This document shows, piece after piece, positions 15,433 to 22,830 of a stretch of DNA of 24,833 nt; position 1 is the stretch's first letter; every line of letters starts with the position of its first letter. This DNA comes from JACCTH01 sp035250485 (GTDB taxonomy: Bacteria > Actinomycetota > Acidimicrobiia > Spongiisociales > ZC4RG35). Location: NCBI GenBank assembly GCA_035250485.1, contig DATFFB010000127.1:1-24833 (forward strand), in the 5' to 3' direction. The notes beneath the pieces were generated by a model that worked only from the letters and a program-made list of their open reading frames with translations, had not been told where the DNA came from and made no database searches. The position numbers were made by a program, and so were the translations under genes.

Positions 15433-17159
15433 GTTTTCGCACCCACCACGCTCTCGACTGTGCAGATCTGGACGGGCGAGAGGTAATGCTGGCAGGCTGG
15501 ATCGCCCGCCGGCGCGACCACGGAGGGGTCACCTTCATCGACCTCAGGGACGCGTCGGGCCTGGTGCAGATCGTGGCTGATCCCGAAGTCCTCCCCATCG
15601 TCGAAGAGCTGCGGATGGAGTTCTGCATCCGCGTAGAGGGAGAGGTGCGACCTCGCCCAGAGGGCACCGTCAATGTTGACCTGGCGACGGGAGCGGTGGA
15701 GGTGGCGGCGCGTGCCATCGAGGTGCTCAGTCCTGCTGACACCCTCCCCTTCATGCTCGACGATCGCACCGACCTCGACGAGCGAACCCGCCTCGAATTT
15801 CGCTATCTCGACCTGCGCCGGCCACGGATGGCCGCCAACCTCCGAGCCCGCTCGGAAGCCGTCGCCGCCATTCGCCGAACCCTCGACGAATTGGGGTTTC
15901 TCGAGATCGAAACCCCCACGCTGGTGCGCTCGACGCCGGAAGGAGCCCGCGACATGCTGGTGCCATCACGGCTCCGGCATGGCGCCTTTTATGCGCTCCC
16001 CCAGTCGCCGCAGCTCTTCAAGCAGCTACTGATGGTGGCGGGGGTCGAGCGCTACTTCCAGATCGCTCGCTGCTATCGCGATGAGGACACCAGGGCGGAT
16101 CGCCAGCTCGAGTTCACCCAACTCGATTTGGAAGGAGCGTTCTGGTCGGAGGCCGACGTGCAGAGCGCGGTGGAACTCGCCGTTGCCTCCGCAGTCGAGA
16201 GCCTCCGCGGCGACAAGCCTCCTCTCCCTTTCCGACGTCTGACCTGGCACGAGGCAATGGACCGATACGGAATTGACAAACCGGACTTGCGCTTCGGCAT
16301 GGAGATCGTCGACCTCGGGAAGATATTTTCCTCAACCGAGTTCCGGGGCTTTGCATCCGTTATGGAAGAAGGCGGAGTGGTGCGAGGCATCAATGCCGGC
16401 ACCCGTGAGTTTCCCCGCTCGAGCGCCGACCGGCTCACCGAACTGGCCAAATCCTGGGGAGCGGCGGGACTGGTGTGGCTCGTGGTTGAGGAAGGCGGCA
16501 CCGTTCGCTCCCCGGTCGCCAAGTTCTTGAGCGAGGCTGAGATCAGCCTGATGATCAGGGAGCTCGAGGCCACTACCGGTGACGTCCTCTTGCTCGTCGC
16601 CGGGGAGTGGTTAACAGCCGTGTCCGTGCTCGGTCAGCTACGGCTGCAGCTCGGTCGACCCGAAACGCACGAACACCTGGAATTCTTGTGGGTGACCGAC
16701 TTTCCGATGTTCGAGCAGGGCGAGGACGGCTTGACCTTCCTCCACCATCCCTTTACCTCGCCCCAGGATCTGAAGGTAATGGAGGAACGCCCCCTCGAGG
16801 CTCTCGCTCGCGCCTACGACGTGGTGGTCAATGGCGTCGAACTCGGTTCCGGATCGATTCGGATCCACGACCCCGATGTGCAACGACGCGTCTTTGACAT
16901 CCTCGGGATCTCGCCTCCCGAACAGGAGAGCCTCTTCGGATGGTTCCTGCGGGCACTCCGCTACGGGACGCCTCCCCACGGTGGATTCGCCTTCGGGATC
17001 GACCGGTTGGTCATGGTGCTCCAAAACGAAGCCAACATTCGGGAAGTGATCCCATTTCCCAAGACCCAATCAGGGCATGATCCCATGGCCGGCAGCCCCA
17101 CCATGGTCGAGGAGTCCCAACTCTCAGAGCTCGGCCTTGAGATCGCCGACGATGGGTGA
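15429..17159 (+). CDS. aspS: Aspartyl-tRNA synthetase, probably non-discriminating (Asp/Asn)
   Basis: Class II synthetase of the bacterial type, 576 residues: N-terminal OB-fold anticodon domain, catalytic domain with a GAD insertion (about 280-420), motif 2 in FQIARCYRDEDTRADRQLEFTQLD, and motif 3 GFAFGIDRLVMVL. His31 in RRRDHGG and Gly79 in RPEGT match residues linked to relaxed specificity (His31 and Gly81 in Pseudomonas AspRS), whereas discriminating E. coli AspRS has Leu and Lys there. It may therefore also make Asp-tRNA-Asn for GatCAB; this is inference. The GTG overlaps the hisS stop (GTGA), and the 3' end overlaps rarA by eight bases. Confidence 0.95.
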   Translation: MSFRTHHALDCADLDGREVMLAGWIARRRDHGGVTFIDLRDASGLVQIVADPEVLPIVEELRMEFCIRVEGEVRPRPEGTVNVDLATGAVEVAARAIEVLSPADTLPFMLDDRTDLDERTRLEFRYLDLRRPRMAANLRARSEAVAAIRRTLDELGFLEIETPTLVRSTPEGARDMLVPSRLRHGAFYALPQSPQLFKQLLMVAGVERYFQIARCYRDEDTRADRQLEFTQLDLEGAFWSEADVQSAVELAVASAVESLRGDKPPLPFRRLTWHEAMDRYGIDKPDLRFGMEIVDLGKIFSSTEFRGFASVMEEGGVVRGINAGTREFPRSSADRLTELAKSWGAAGLVWLVVEEGGTVRSPVAKFLSEAEISLMIRELEATTGDVLLLVAGEWLTAVSVLGQLRLQLGRPETHEHLEFLWVTDFPMFEQGEDGLTFLHHPFTSPQDLKVMEERPLEALARAYDVVVNGVELGSGSIRIHDPDVQRRVFDILGISPPEQESLFGWFLRALRYGTPPHGGFAFGIDRLVMVLQNEANIREVIPFPKTQSGHDPMAGSPTMVEESQLSELGLEIADDG

Positions 17160-18459
17160 TCTCTTCGGGGCGCGGGCCGAAGAAACGCTGCGATCGGTGG
17201 CTCAACTGGCCACCAGGATGCGCCCCCAGACCCTCGATGAGGTAGTAGGTCAGCCAGGCTTGCTGAAGGCAGGGGCGGCGTTTCGACGGATGGTCGAGAG
17301 CGGGCGTCCGGTTTCAATGATCCTGTGGGGCCCGCCGGGGACAGGCAAGACCACACTTGCCCGCCTGGTCGCTGCCCACACCGATGCGGCCTTCGAGACT
17401 CTGTCTGCCACCTCCGCGGGCGTCAAAGACGTGCGCGAGGTTTTAGGAAGGGCTCGCCAACGCTTGGAGGCCGACGAACGCCGGACGGTCCTCTTCCTCG
17501 ATGAGATCCACCGCTTCAACAAGAGCCAACAGGATTCCCTTCTTCCGGGGGTCGAGGACGGAGTTGTGATCCTGGTCGGAGCCACCACCGAAAACCCCTT
17601 CTTCGAAGTCAACTCGCCGTTGATCTCGAGATCGACAATATTCCGCCTCGACCCCCTTCGGCCCGCCGACATCGAAGCGCTGATCGAGCGGGCATTGTCG
17701 GATTCGGTCTCGGGCCTAGGCGAGCGGGGATTGTCTATCGATCCCGAGGTTCAAGCGGATCTCGCCCAACGGACGGGAGGCGATGCTCGCCTCGCCCTCA
17801 ATAGCCTCGAAGTCGCCGCGACCCTGGCTCAGGGGAGGGGCTCAGCGAGTATTTCCCGGGAGGATGTCGAAGAGGCATTGCAGCGACGAATCATTCGTTA
17901 TGACAAGACCGGCGATCAGCACTACGACGTCATCTCGGCCTTCATCAAGAGCATGCGGGGCTCGGATCCGGATGCCGCTCTCTTCTGGCTGCATCTGATG
18001 ATCGGCGCCGGCGAGGACCCCGAGTTCATCGCCCGGCGGATGATCGTCTTCGCCTCAGAGGACGTGGGCCTGGCCGATCCCACCGCCCTTCAAATCGCGG
18101 TGGCGGCGGCGGACGCTCTCGCTCACGTCGGGCTTCCCGAGGCAACCTACAACCTGACGGAAGCGTGTATCTATCTCGCGACGGCAACCAAGTCGAACTC
18201 GGTAGCGCGGGCGATCAGCGCTGCTTCCGAGGCCGTCGCCACCACCAATTCGCCGCGGGTGCCGCTGCATCTCCGCTCCAGTGGCGCCAAGGGCTACCGC
18301 TATCCACACGACCACCCCGGCGGCGTGGTGGATCAGAACTATTGGCCCGAGGGTTCCGATCCCCAGATTCTGTATAAGCCAGGATTGGAGGGAGCTGAGG
18401 GAGAGGTAGCAGCCCGGTTGGAGGCAGCCGACCGAGTGATGAAAAAGGAAAAGCGCTGA
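17152..18459 (+). CDS. rarA: Replication-associated recombination ATPase RarA
   Basis: AAA+ ATPase of the MgsA/WRNIP1 family that acts at stalled replication forks. From the ATG at 17152 it is 435 residues, the usual size. It shows the N-terminal RPQTLDEVVGQ (24-34), Walker A GPPGTGKTT (60-68), Walker B VLFLDEIHRFNK (113-124), sensor 1 GATTENP (143-149) and LISRS (157-161). The C-terminal tetramerisation domain includes DQHYDVISAFIKSMRGSD and ASEDVGLADP. The frame extends upstream inside aspS to 17077, but MGDLFG is the natural start. Its TGA overlaps a CTG that I take as the start of the next gene. Confidence 0.95.
   Translation: MGDLFGARAEETLRSVAQLATRMRPQTLDEVVGQPGLLKAGAAFRRMVESGRPVSMILWGPPGTGKTTLARLVAAHTDAAFETLSATSAGVKDVREVLGRARQRLEADERRTVLFLDEIHRFNKSQQDSLLPGVEDGVVILVGATTENPFFEVNSPLISRSTIFRLDPLRPADIEALIERALSDSVSGLGERGLSIDPEVQADLAQRTGGDARLALNSLEVAATLAQGRGSASISREDVEEALQRRIIRYDKTGDQHYDVISAFIKSMRGSDPDAALFWLHLMIGAGEDPEFIARRMIVFASEDVGLADPTALQIAVAAADALAHVGLPEATYNLTEACIYLATATKSNSVARAISAASEAVATTNSPRVPLHLRSSGAKGYRYPHDHPGGVVDQNYWPEGSDPQILYKPGLEGAEGEVAARLEAADRVMKKEKR
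18445..18449 (+). promoter_or_regulatory. Ribosome binding site supporting a CTG start
   Basis: AAGGA near the end of rarA lies six bases before the CTG at 18456, ideal spacing. It supports CTG rather than the ATG 90 bases downstream as the start of the sugar dehydrogenase. Confidence 0.55.
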
Positions 18460-19691
18460 AGCTTCGCCGCCCCTGGGCGCTCGTCTTTCTCGGGGCCTGC
18501 GCGTTAGCAGCCAGTCCGACTTCGGTCTCGGAACCGCCGACCTCAATGGTGACTGCCGCCACGACCACTGCAGTCGTGTCAGCGCCGACCACGACCTTGA
18601 CTCCGACCACGACATTGGCCTCGACCACCACATTGGCCCCACTGCAGCGCCTCGAGCTGGAAACGGTGATCTCGGACTTGCTCCAACCGATACTGCTGCT
18701 CAGTCCCCCCGGTGACTCGCGTCGCTTCGTCCTCGAACGCACCGGGGTTATTTCCATCCTTGATGATCAGGGCATGATCGCCGCCGAGCCCTTTTTGGAC
18801 CTCACCGATCGGGTCAACAGCGGTGGCATCGAGCAGGGGCTGTTGGGGATGGCGTTTCACCCTGAATTCGCCACCAACGGCCGATTCTTTGTCTACTACT
18901 ACCGGCTTTCGGCCGAACAAACCCAGCTTTCGGAGTTCGCTTTGTCCGACGACCCGAGTCGAGCCGACGCTGAGTCCGAGCGGCCGCTGCTCACCTTCGA
19001 CAAGCCCACGACCCGACACAACGGCGGGATGCTCCTATTTGGCCCCGATGGCAATCTGTGGATGTCACTGGGTGAGGGCGGGGCGGCATCTGTCAACTCC
19101 CAGGACCCTTCGCGCCTTCTTTCGGCGATTCTCCGGATCGACGTGGACGCCGGCGATCCATACGGCATTCCCGCCGACAATCCGTACCGGGATGGGGGAG
19201 GGGCACCTGAGGTGTGGGCGAAAGGGCTTCGGAATCCCTGGCGCTTCACCATTGATGAGGATCTTCTGTACATCGCCGATGTCGGACACTCCGATTACGA
19301 AGAGATAGACGTCGTACCTTTGTCGGGCTCGCCCTACAACTTTGGCTGGCTCCGGATGGAGGGAACTCATTGCTTTCAACCCGGTTGCGATCCGGTCGCC
19401 GAGGACCTCACGCTTCCGGTGCTCGAGTACAGCCATGACGAGGGTTGCTCGATCACCGGCGGCTTCGTTTATCGAGGGGAAGCCATCCCCGAGCTCGCCG
19501 GACACTATTTCTATGCCGATTGGTGCGGGGAGTGGATCCGCTCGTTTCGGTACGAGGGAGGCGAAGTCCTCGATCACCAGCTTCGGTTGGAGGACGCCGG
19601 CCAGATCAACAGCTTCGGGGTTGATTCGGGGGGTGAGCTCTACATCCTCACCTACGAGGGAGAGGTGAAGAAGATCGTCCCTCTTCGCTAG
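18456..19691 (+). CDS. PQQ-dependent sugar dehydrogenase-like lipoprotein (CTG start)
   Basis: Six-bladed beta-propeller of the glucose/sorbosone dehydrogenase (GSDH) family, which oxidises sugars at the cell surface with PQQ. Visible blocks are GIEQGLLGMAFHPEF, TRHNGGMLLFGPDGNLW (active-site His), WAKGLRNPWRF, ADVGHSDYEEIDV and SITGGFVYRG. Counting from ATG 18546 gives 381 residues with no export signal. Extending to the CTG at 18456 gives 411 residues with a lipoprotein signal: KLRR, a short hydrophobic core, and lipobox LGAC with Cys15. A Thr/Pro/Ser-rich tether follows (about 18-62). The CTG overlaps the rarA stop (CTGA) and has AAGGA six bases upstream. The substrate and the cofactor are inferred from the family; some members may not use PQQ. 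Confidence 0.82.
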   Translation: MKLRRPWALVFLGACALAASPTSVSEPPTSMVTAATTTAVVSAPTTTLTPTTTLASTTTLAPLQRLELETVISDLLQPILLLSPPGDSRRFVLERTGVISILDDQGMIAAEPFLDLTDRVNSGGIEQGLLGMAFHPEFATNGRFFVYYYRLSAEQTQLSEFALSDDPSRADAESERPLLTFDKPTTRHNGGMLLFGPDGNLWMSLGEGGAASVNSQDPSRLLSAILRIDVDAGDPYGIPADNPYRDGGGAPEVWAKGLRNPWRFTIDEDLLYIADVGHSDYEEIDVVPLSGSPYNFGWLRMEGTHCFQPGCDPVAEDLTLPVLEYSHDEGCSITGGFVYRGEAIPELAGHYFYADWCGEWIRSFRYEGGEVLDHQLRLEDAGQINSFGVDSGGELYILTYEGEVKKIVPLR

Positions 19692-19695
19692 CGCC

Positions 19696-19756
19696 CTCCC
19701 CCCTCGCCGCCTTCGGCGGCACTCCCCCCAACGTTCGCTCTGCTCCCTGGGGGGAG
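19696..19756 (+). repeat. Intergenic GC-rich inverted-repeat element
   Basis: Two copies of CTCCCCCC (19696-19703 and 19722-19729) flank a small hairpin. Either can pair fully with a single GGGGGGAG at 19749-19756. A nearer CTCCC at 19743-19747 offers a third, five-pair partner. The element fills most of the 93-bp gap before alaS. It could be a terminator region, an alternative-pairing RNA or a dispersed intergenic repeat; the sequence alone does not decide. Confidence 0.6.
19706..19720 (+). terminator. Possible terminator hairpin after the sugar dehydrogenase
   Basis: GCCGCC and GGCGGC form a perfect six-pair stem around a TTC loop, 15 bases after the stop codon. There is no following T run, so it is not a classical intrinsic terminator, though GC-rich actinomycetes often use hairpins without one. 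It is nested between the C-tract repeats. Confidence 0.4.
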
Positions 19757-19768
19757 AAACGGCCCTTG

Positions 19769-19774
19769 TACCCT
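19769..19774 (+). promoter_or_regulatory. Candidate -10 box (TACCCT) of alaS
   Basis: TACCCT fits TAnnnT and lies ten bases before the alaS ATG, which has no ribosome binding site. It is identical to the hexamer before ruvC. A transcript from here would carry at most a few leader bases. Confidence 0.35.
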
Positions 19775-19784
19775 TTCTAACCAA

Positions 19785-22409
19785 ATGGACTCCCATCAGA
19801 TCAGGAAGGCCTTCACCGACTTCTTCGTTGCCCGCGACCATGTCCTGCGTCCATCTGCTTCCTTGATTCCCACCGATCCGACGTTGTTGTTGAACAACGC
19901 CGGCATGGTCCCGTTCAAGCCCTATTTCCTCGGTGAGGAGACCCCTCCCTGGAAGCGTGCGGTTTCGATACAGAAGTGCGTCCGCACGATCGATATCGAC
20001 ATCATCGGCACCACCCAGCGCCATCTCTCCTTCTTCGAGATGCTGGGCAATTTCAGCTTTGGCGATTATTTCAAGGAAGCCGCCATTTCCTGGGCTTACG
20101 AGTTCGTGACTGAGAAGCTGTCGCTCGACCCCGAACTGCTCTGGTTCACCGTCCACCACACCGATGACGAGGCGCGTCAGATTTGGATCGACCAGGTTGG
20201 CGTTCCCCCTGACCGCGTGCAACTCGGCGGAGAGGACAACTTCTGGCAAATGGGAGTACCGGGACCATGCGGACCCTGCTCGGAGATCTTCTACGACAAA
20301 GGCCCCGAGTATGGAGCGTCCGGCGGGCCGATGGAAGGCGACGAGGACCGCTACGTCGAGATCTGGAACCTGGTCTTCATGCAGAACATCCAGGACGAGC
20401 CTTACCACGTGATCGGCGATCTTCCCCAAAAGAACATTGACACGGGAATGGGGCTCGAGCGCACGGCCGCGGTCCTCCAGAAGGTCGATTCCGTGTTCGA
20501 CATCGACGCCCTCAGTTTCATCATTGCCGATGCCGCCGAGAACCTAGGTGTTGCCTACGGGCGATCAGAACCCACCGATGTCTCGCTCCGCATCTTGGCC
20601 GATCACGCTCGCACCATCACGACTCTCATCGCCGACGGCGTGGTCCCTTCCAACGATGGCCGCGGCTACGTATTGAGACGGGTTCTACGACGCGCGGTCC
20701 GCCGGGCCTGGCAGTTGGGGAGCAGGGATTTGATCACGCCTCAACTCGTTGCAGCCACCACCGAGATCCTGGGTCCCTCGTGGCCCGACCTGGTGGAGAA
20801 AAGGGACCTCGTCATATCGGTAGTCGGACGAGAAGAGGAGCGGTTCCGAAGGACACTGCAATCCGGCGTCGCCCTCCTTGAGTCTGAAATCTCCTCCTTG
20901 GAAGAAGGCGAGCCGCTGAGTGGCTCCACCGTTTTTCGGCTGCACGACACCTATGGCTTTCCGATCGAGTTGACCACCGAGATCGCTTCCGAGCGGGGCG
21001 TTGAGGTCGATCGCGAGGGATACGACGCCGAGATGGACCTGCAACGCCAGCGTGCCCGTCGGGCGTGGAAGGGTGGCGACGAGGCTGCCAGCGCCGAGTT
21101 CTATCGGGCGATTCTCGACGAGACCGGTCTCACCACCTTCATCGGCTATGAGTCAGAGGTTGGAAGCGGCCGCATCCTGGCGTTGACGCGTGAGGGCGAG
21201 CTAACCGAGCGCGTAGAGGAAGGCCAGGAGGTGGAAGTGTTTGTCGACGTGACTCCGTTCTACGCGGAGTCAGGAGGACAGATCGGCGACTCCGGCGTCA
21301 TCACCACTGCCACCGGGTCGGTTGCAGTCCGCGATACCCGCCACGCCCTCCAGGGCCTGCACGGCCATCGCGGTAGGGTCCGGAACGGTTATCTGGGTGT
21401 GGGTCAGGACGCTGACCTCGCCATCGACAGCCCCCGACGCGAAAAGATTCGCAAGTCCCACACCGGCACCCACGTTTTGCACTGGGCCCTCAGAAACGTT
21501 CTGGGCGACCATGCCCATCAAGCCGGCTCCCTGGTCGAGGCGGGACGGCTTCGATTCGACTTTTCTCATTTCTCGGCAGTTGCTCCCCAGGAGCTGGCTG
21601 AGATCGAACGCCAGGCCAACCAAAGGCTGATCGAAAACGGGGCGGTCTCCACCACCATCACGAGCAAGGAGGAGGCTACCGAAGCCGGCGCTCTTGCCTT
21701 CTTCGGTGACAAGTACGGCGACATCGTGCGCCTGGTGAAGATCGGTCATTTTTCGGTAGAGCTCTGTGGGGGCACTCATACCCACACGGCGGGTCAGGTG
21801 GGGCCGCTGGTGGTCACCTCGGAGTCGTCGATCGGCTCGAACATCCGACGGGTAGAGGCCCTGACGGGGGAGTCCGCCTACACCCAGCTCATGGGATGGC
21901 GGGAGGGACTGAACAGCATCGGCCAGCTTTTGCGGGCTTCTCCGGCCGAGGCGCCTGATCGAGTTCGAGCCCTGATGGCCCGGGTCGAAAGACTGGAAGA
22001 TCATCTCGCTTCTTATCGGCAGCGAGATCGGGATCACCTGGCGTCCGAGCTGGCCGCGGGAGCCACGAAGATCGGAGACCACTATCTGGTTGTTGACCAG
22101 CCGGCGGGCCTGTCACCAGAACAGCTCCGGCTCCTCGCCATCTCGGTGCGTGATCGGCTGACGTCGGGGGTTGTGATCCTCGGCTCGAGCACCAACGGCA
22201 AAGGGTCGCTCGTCGGTGCGGTATCGGCCGGTCTGGTGAACGGCGGCGTTTCCGCGGCCGACCTGATCGGTGTCGGTGCCCGGCTCCTGGGAGGCGGGGG
22301 GAGTCGCGACCCGGCGCTCGCCCAGGCGGGAGGACCGCACGGAGAGAAGCTGGGAGAGGCGCTCGATCAGGTCCACGAGGCGGCTGCTGCCGCCCTCGCG
22401 CACCGGTGA
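19785..22409 (+). CDS. alaS: Alanyl-tRNA synthetase
   Basis: Charges tRNA-Ala and edits mischarged Ser and Gly. The 874 residues are full length. The catalytic core begins at the first residues (IRKAFTDFF, then PTLLLNNAGMVPFKPYFLG and GNFSFGDYFK). A linker leads to the editing domain, whose zinc ligands are His559 and His563 (HTGTH) and Cys661 and His665 (CGGTH). The C-terminal DHHA1-type domain runs from about 740, with the GSSTNGKGSLVGAVSAGLV and GGGGSRDPALAQAGG motifs. No T-box leader is present in the short upstream gap. The stop overlaps the ruvX GTG (GTGA). Confidence 0.97.
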   Translation: MDSHQIRKAFTDFFVARDHVLRPSASLIPTDPTLLLNNAGMVPFKPYFLGEETPPWKRAVSIQKCVRTIDIDIIGTTQRHLSFFEMLGNFSFGDYFKEAAISWAYEFVTEKLSLDPELLWFTVHHTDDEARQIWIDQVGVPPDRVQLGGEDNFWQMGVPGPCGPCSEIFYDKGPEYGASGGPMEGDEDRYVEIWNLVFMQNIQDEPYHVIGDLPQKNIDTGMGLERTAAVLQKVDSVFDIDALSFIIADAAENLGVAYGRSEPTDVSLRILADHARTITTLIADGVVPSNDGRGYVLRRVLRRAVRRAWQLGSRDLITPQLVAATTEILGPSWPDLVEKRDLVISVVGREEERFRRTLQSGVALLESEISSLEEGEPLSGSTVFRLHDTYGFPIELTTEIASERGVEVDREGYDAEMDLQRQRARRAWKGGDEAASAEFYRAILDETGLTTFIGYESEVGSGRILALTREGELTERVEEGQEVEVFVDVTPFYAESGGQIGDSGVITTATGSVAVRDTRHALQGLHGHRGRVRNGYLGVGQDADLAIDSPRREKIRKSHTGTHVLHWALRNVLGDHAHQAGSLVEAGRLRFDFSHFSAVAPQELAEIERQANQRLIENGAVSTTITSKEEATEAGALAFFGDKYGDIVRLVKIGHFSVELCGGTHTHTAGQVGPLVVTSESSIGSNIRRVEALTGESAYTQLMGWREGLNSIGQLLRASPAEAPDRVRALMARVERLEDHLASYRQRDRDHLASELAAGATKIGDHYLVVDQPAGLSPEQLRLLAISVRDRLTSGVVILGSSTNGKGSLVGAVSAGLVNGGVSAADLIGVGARLLGGGGSRDPALAQAGGPHGEKLGEALDQVHEAAAAALAHR

Positions 22410-22813
22410 GAGGTCGGGCGCTCGGACTCGACTTCGGCCACAAGCGGGTGGGGGTGGCGATCTCGGATGAGCTTTGGATTGCTGCCCATGCGCTGACGGT
22501 CCTGCCCCGCAGAGAGGCCCCGGCTCGGGTGGCCGAACTGGTGGGGGAGTACGGGGTGAGCGAGATCGTGATCGGACTTCCCACCACCCTCTCCGGCCAG
22601 GAGGGCCGATCCGCCCTCGCGGCGCGTCAATTTGGGGGCGAGATCGAAGAGGCAACCGGCCTCGCGATCACCTGGGTCGATGAGCGCTTCACTTCGAAGG
22701 ATGCCGAGCGGGTGATGCTCGAGGCAGGAGCGCGGCGCCGGGTACGACGGACGAACCTCGATAAAGTCGCCGCCGCCGTTATCCTGCAGTCATTCCTGGA
22801 CCGTCCCCGATGA
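22406..22813 (+). CDS. ruvX: RuvX/YqgF family RNase H-like nuclease
   Basis: A 135-residue RNase H-fold protein of the YqgF/RuvX family, linked to 16S rRNA 5'-end maturation in E. coli and to Holliday-junction resolution in mycobacteria. Motifs are LGLDFGHKRVGVAISD with Asp9, IGLP (56-59), VDERFTS with Asp92 and Glu93, and LDKVAAAVILQSFL with Asp119, giving the expected acidic active site. The GTG overlaps the alaS stop (GTGA). The alaS-ruvX-mltG-aroE order is conserved in actinomycetes. The stop sits in an ATGA that begins a six-codon mini-ORF leading to mltG. Confidence 0.94.
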   Translation: MRGRALGLDFGHKRVGVAISDELWIAAHALTVLPRREAPARVAELVGEYGVSEIVIGLPTTLSGQEGRSALAARQFGGEIEEATGLAITWVDERFTSKDAERVMLEAGARRRVRRTNLDKVAAAVILQSFLDRPR

Positions 22814-22830
22814 CGCGTTTTCCACCATGA
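22810..22830 (+). other. Six-codon mini-ORF linking ruvX and mltG
   Basis: The ruvX stop lies in an ATGA (22810-22813). Reading from that ATG gives Met-Thr-Arg-Phe-Pro-Pro and then a TGA at 22828-22830. That TGA overlaps the mltG ATG at 22827 in a second ATGA. It repeats the ruvA/ruvB geometry and could relay ribosomes across a gap that otherwise lacks a ribosome binding site. Translation is not shown. Confidence 0.35.

Noticed and set aside
17077..17151. N-terminal extension of RarA starting inside aspS
   Set aside because: The extra residues are the aspS 3' end read in another frame. MGDLFG at 17152 is the natural family start and gives the normal length.
19692..19784. T-box riboswitch controlling alaS
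   Set aside because: The gap is only 93 bp and has none of the conserved T-box antiterminator sequence or a specifier stem.
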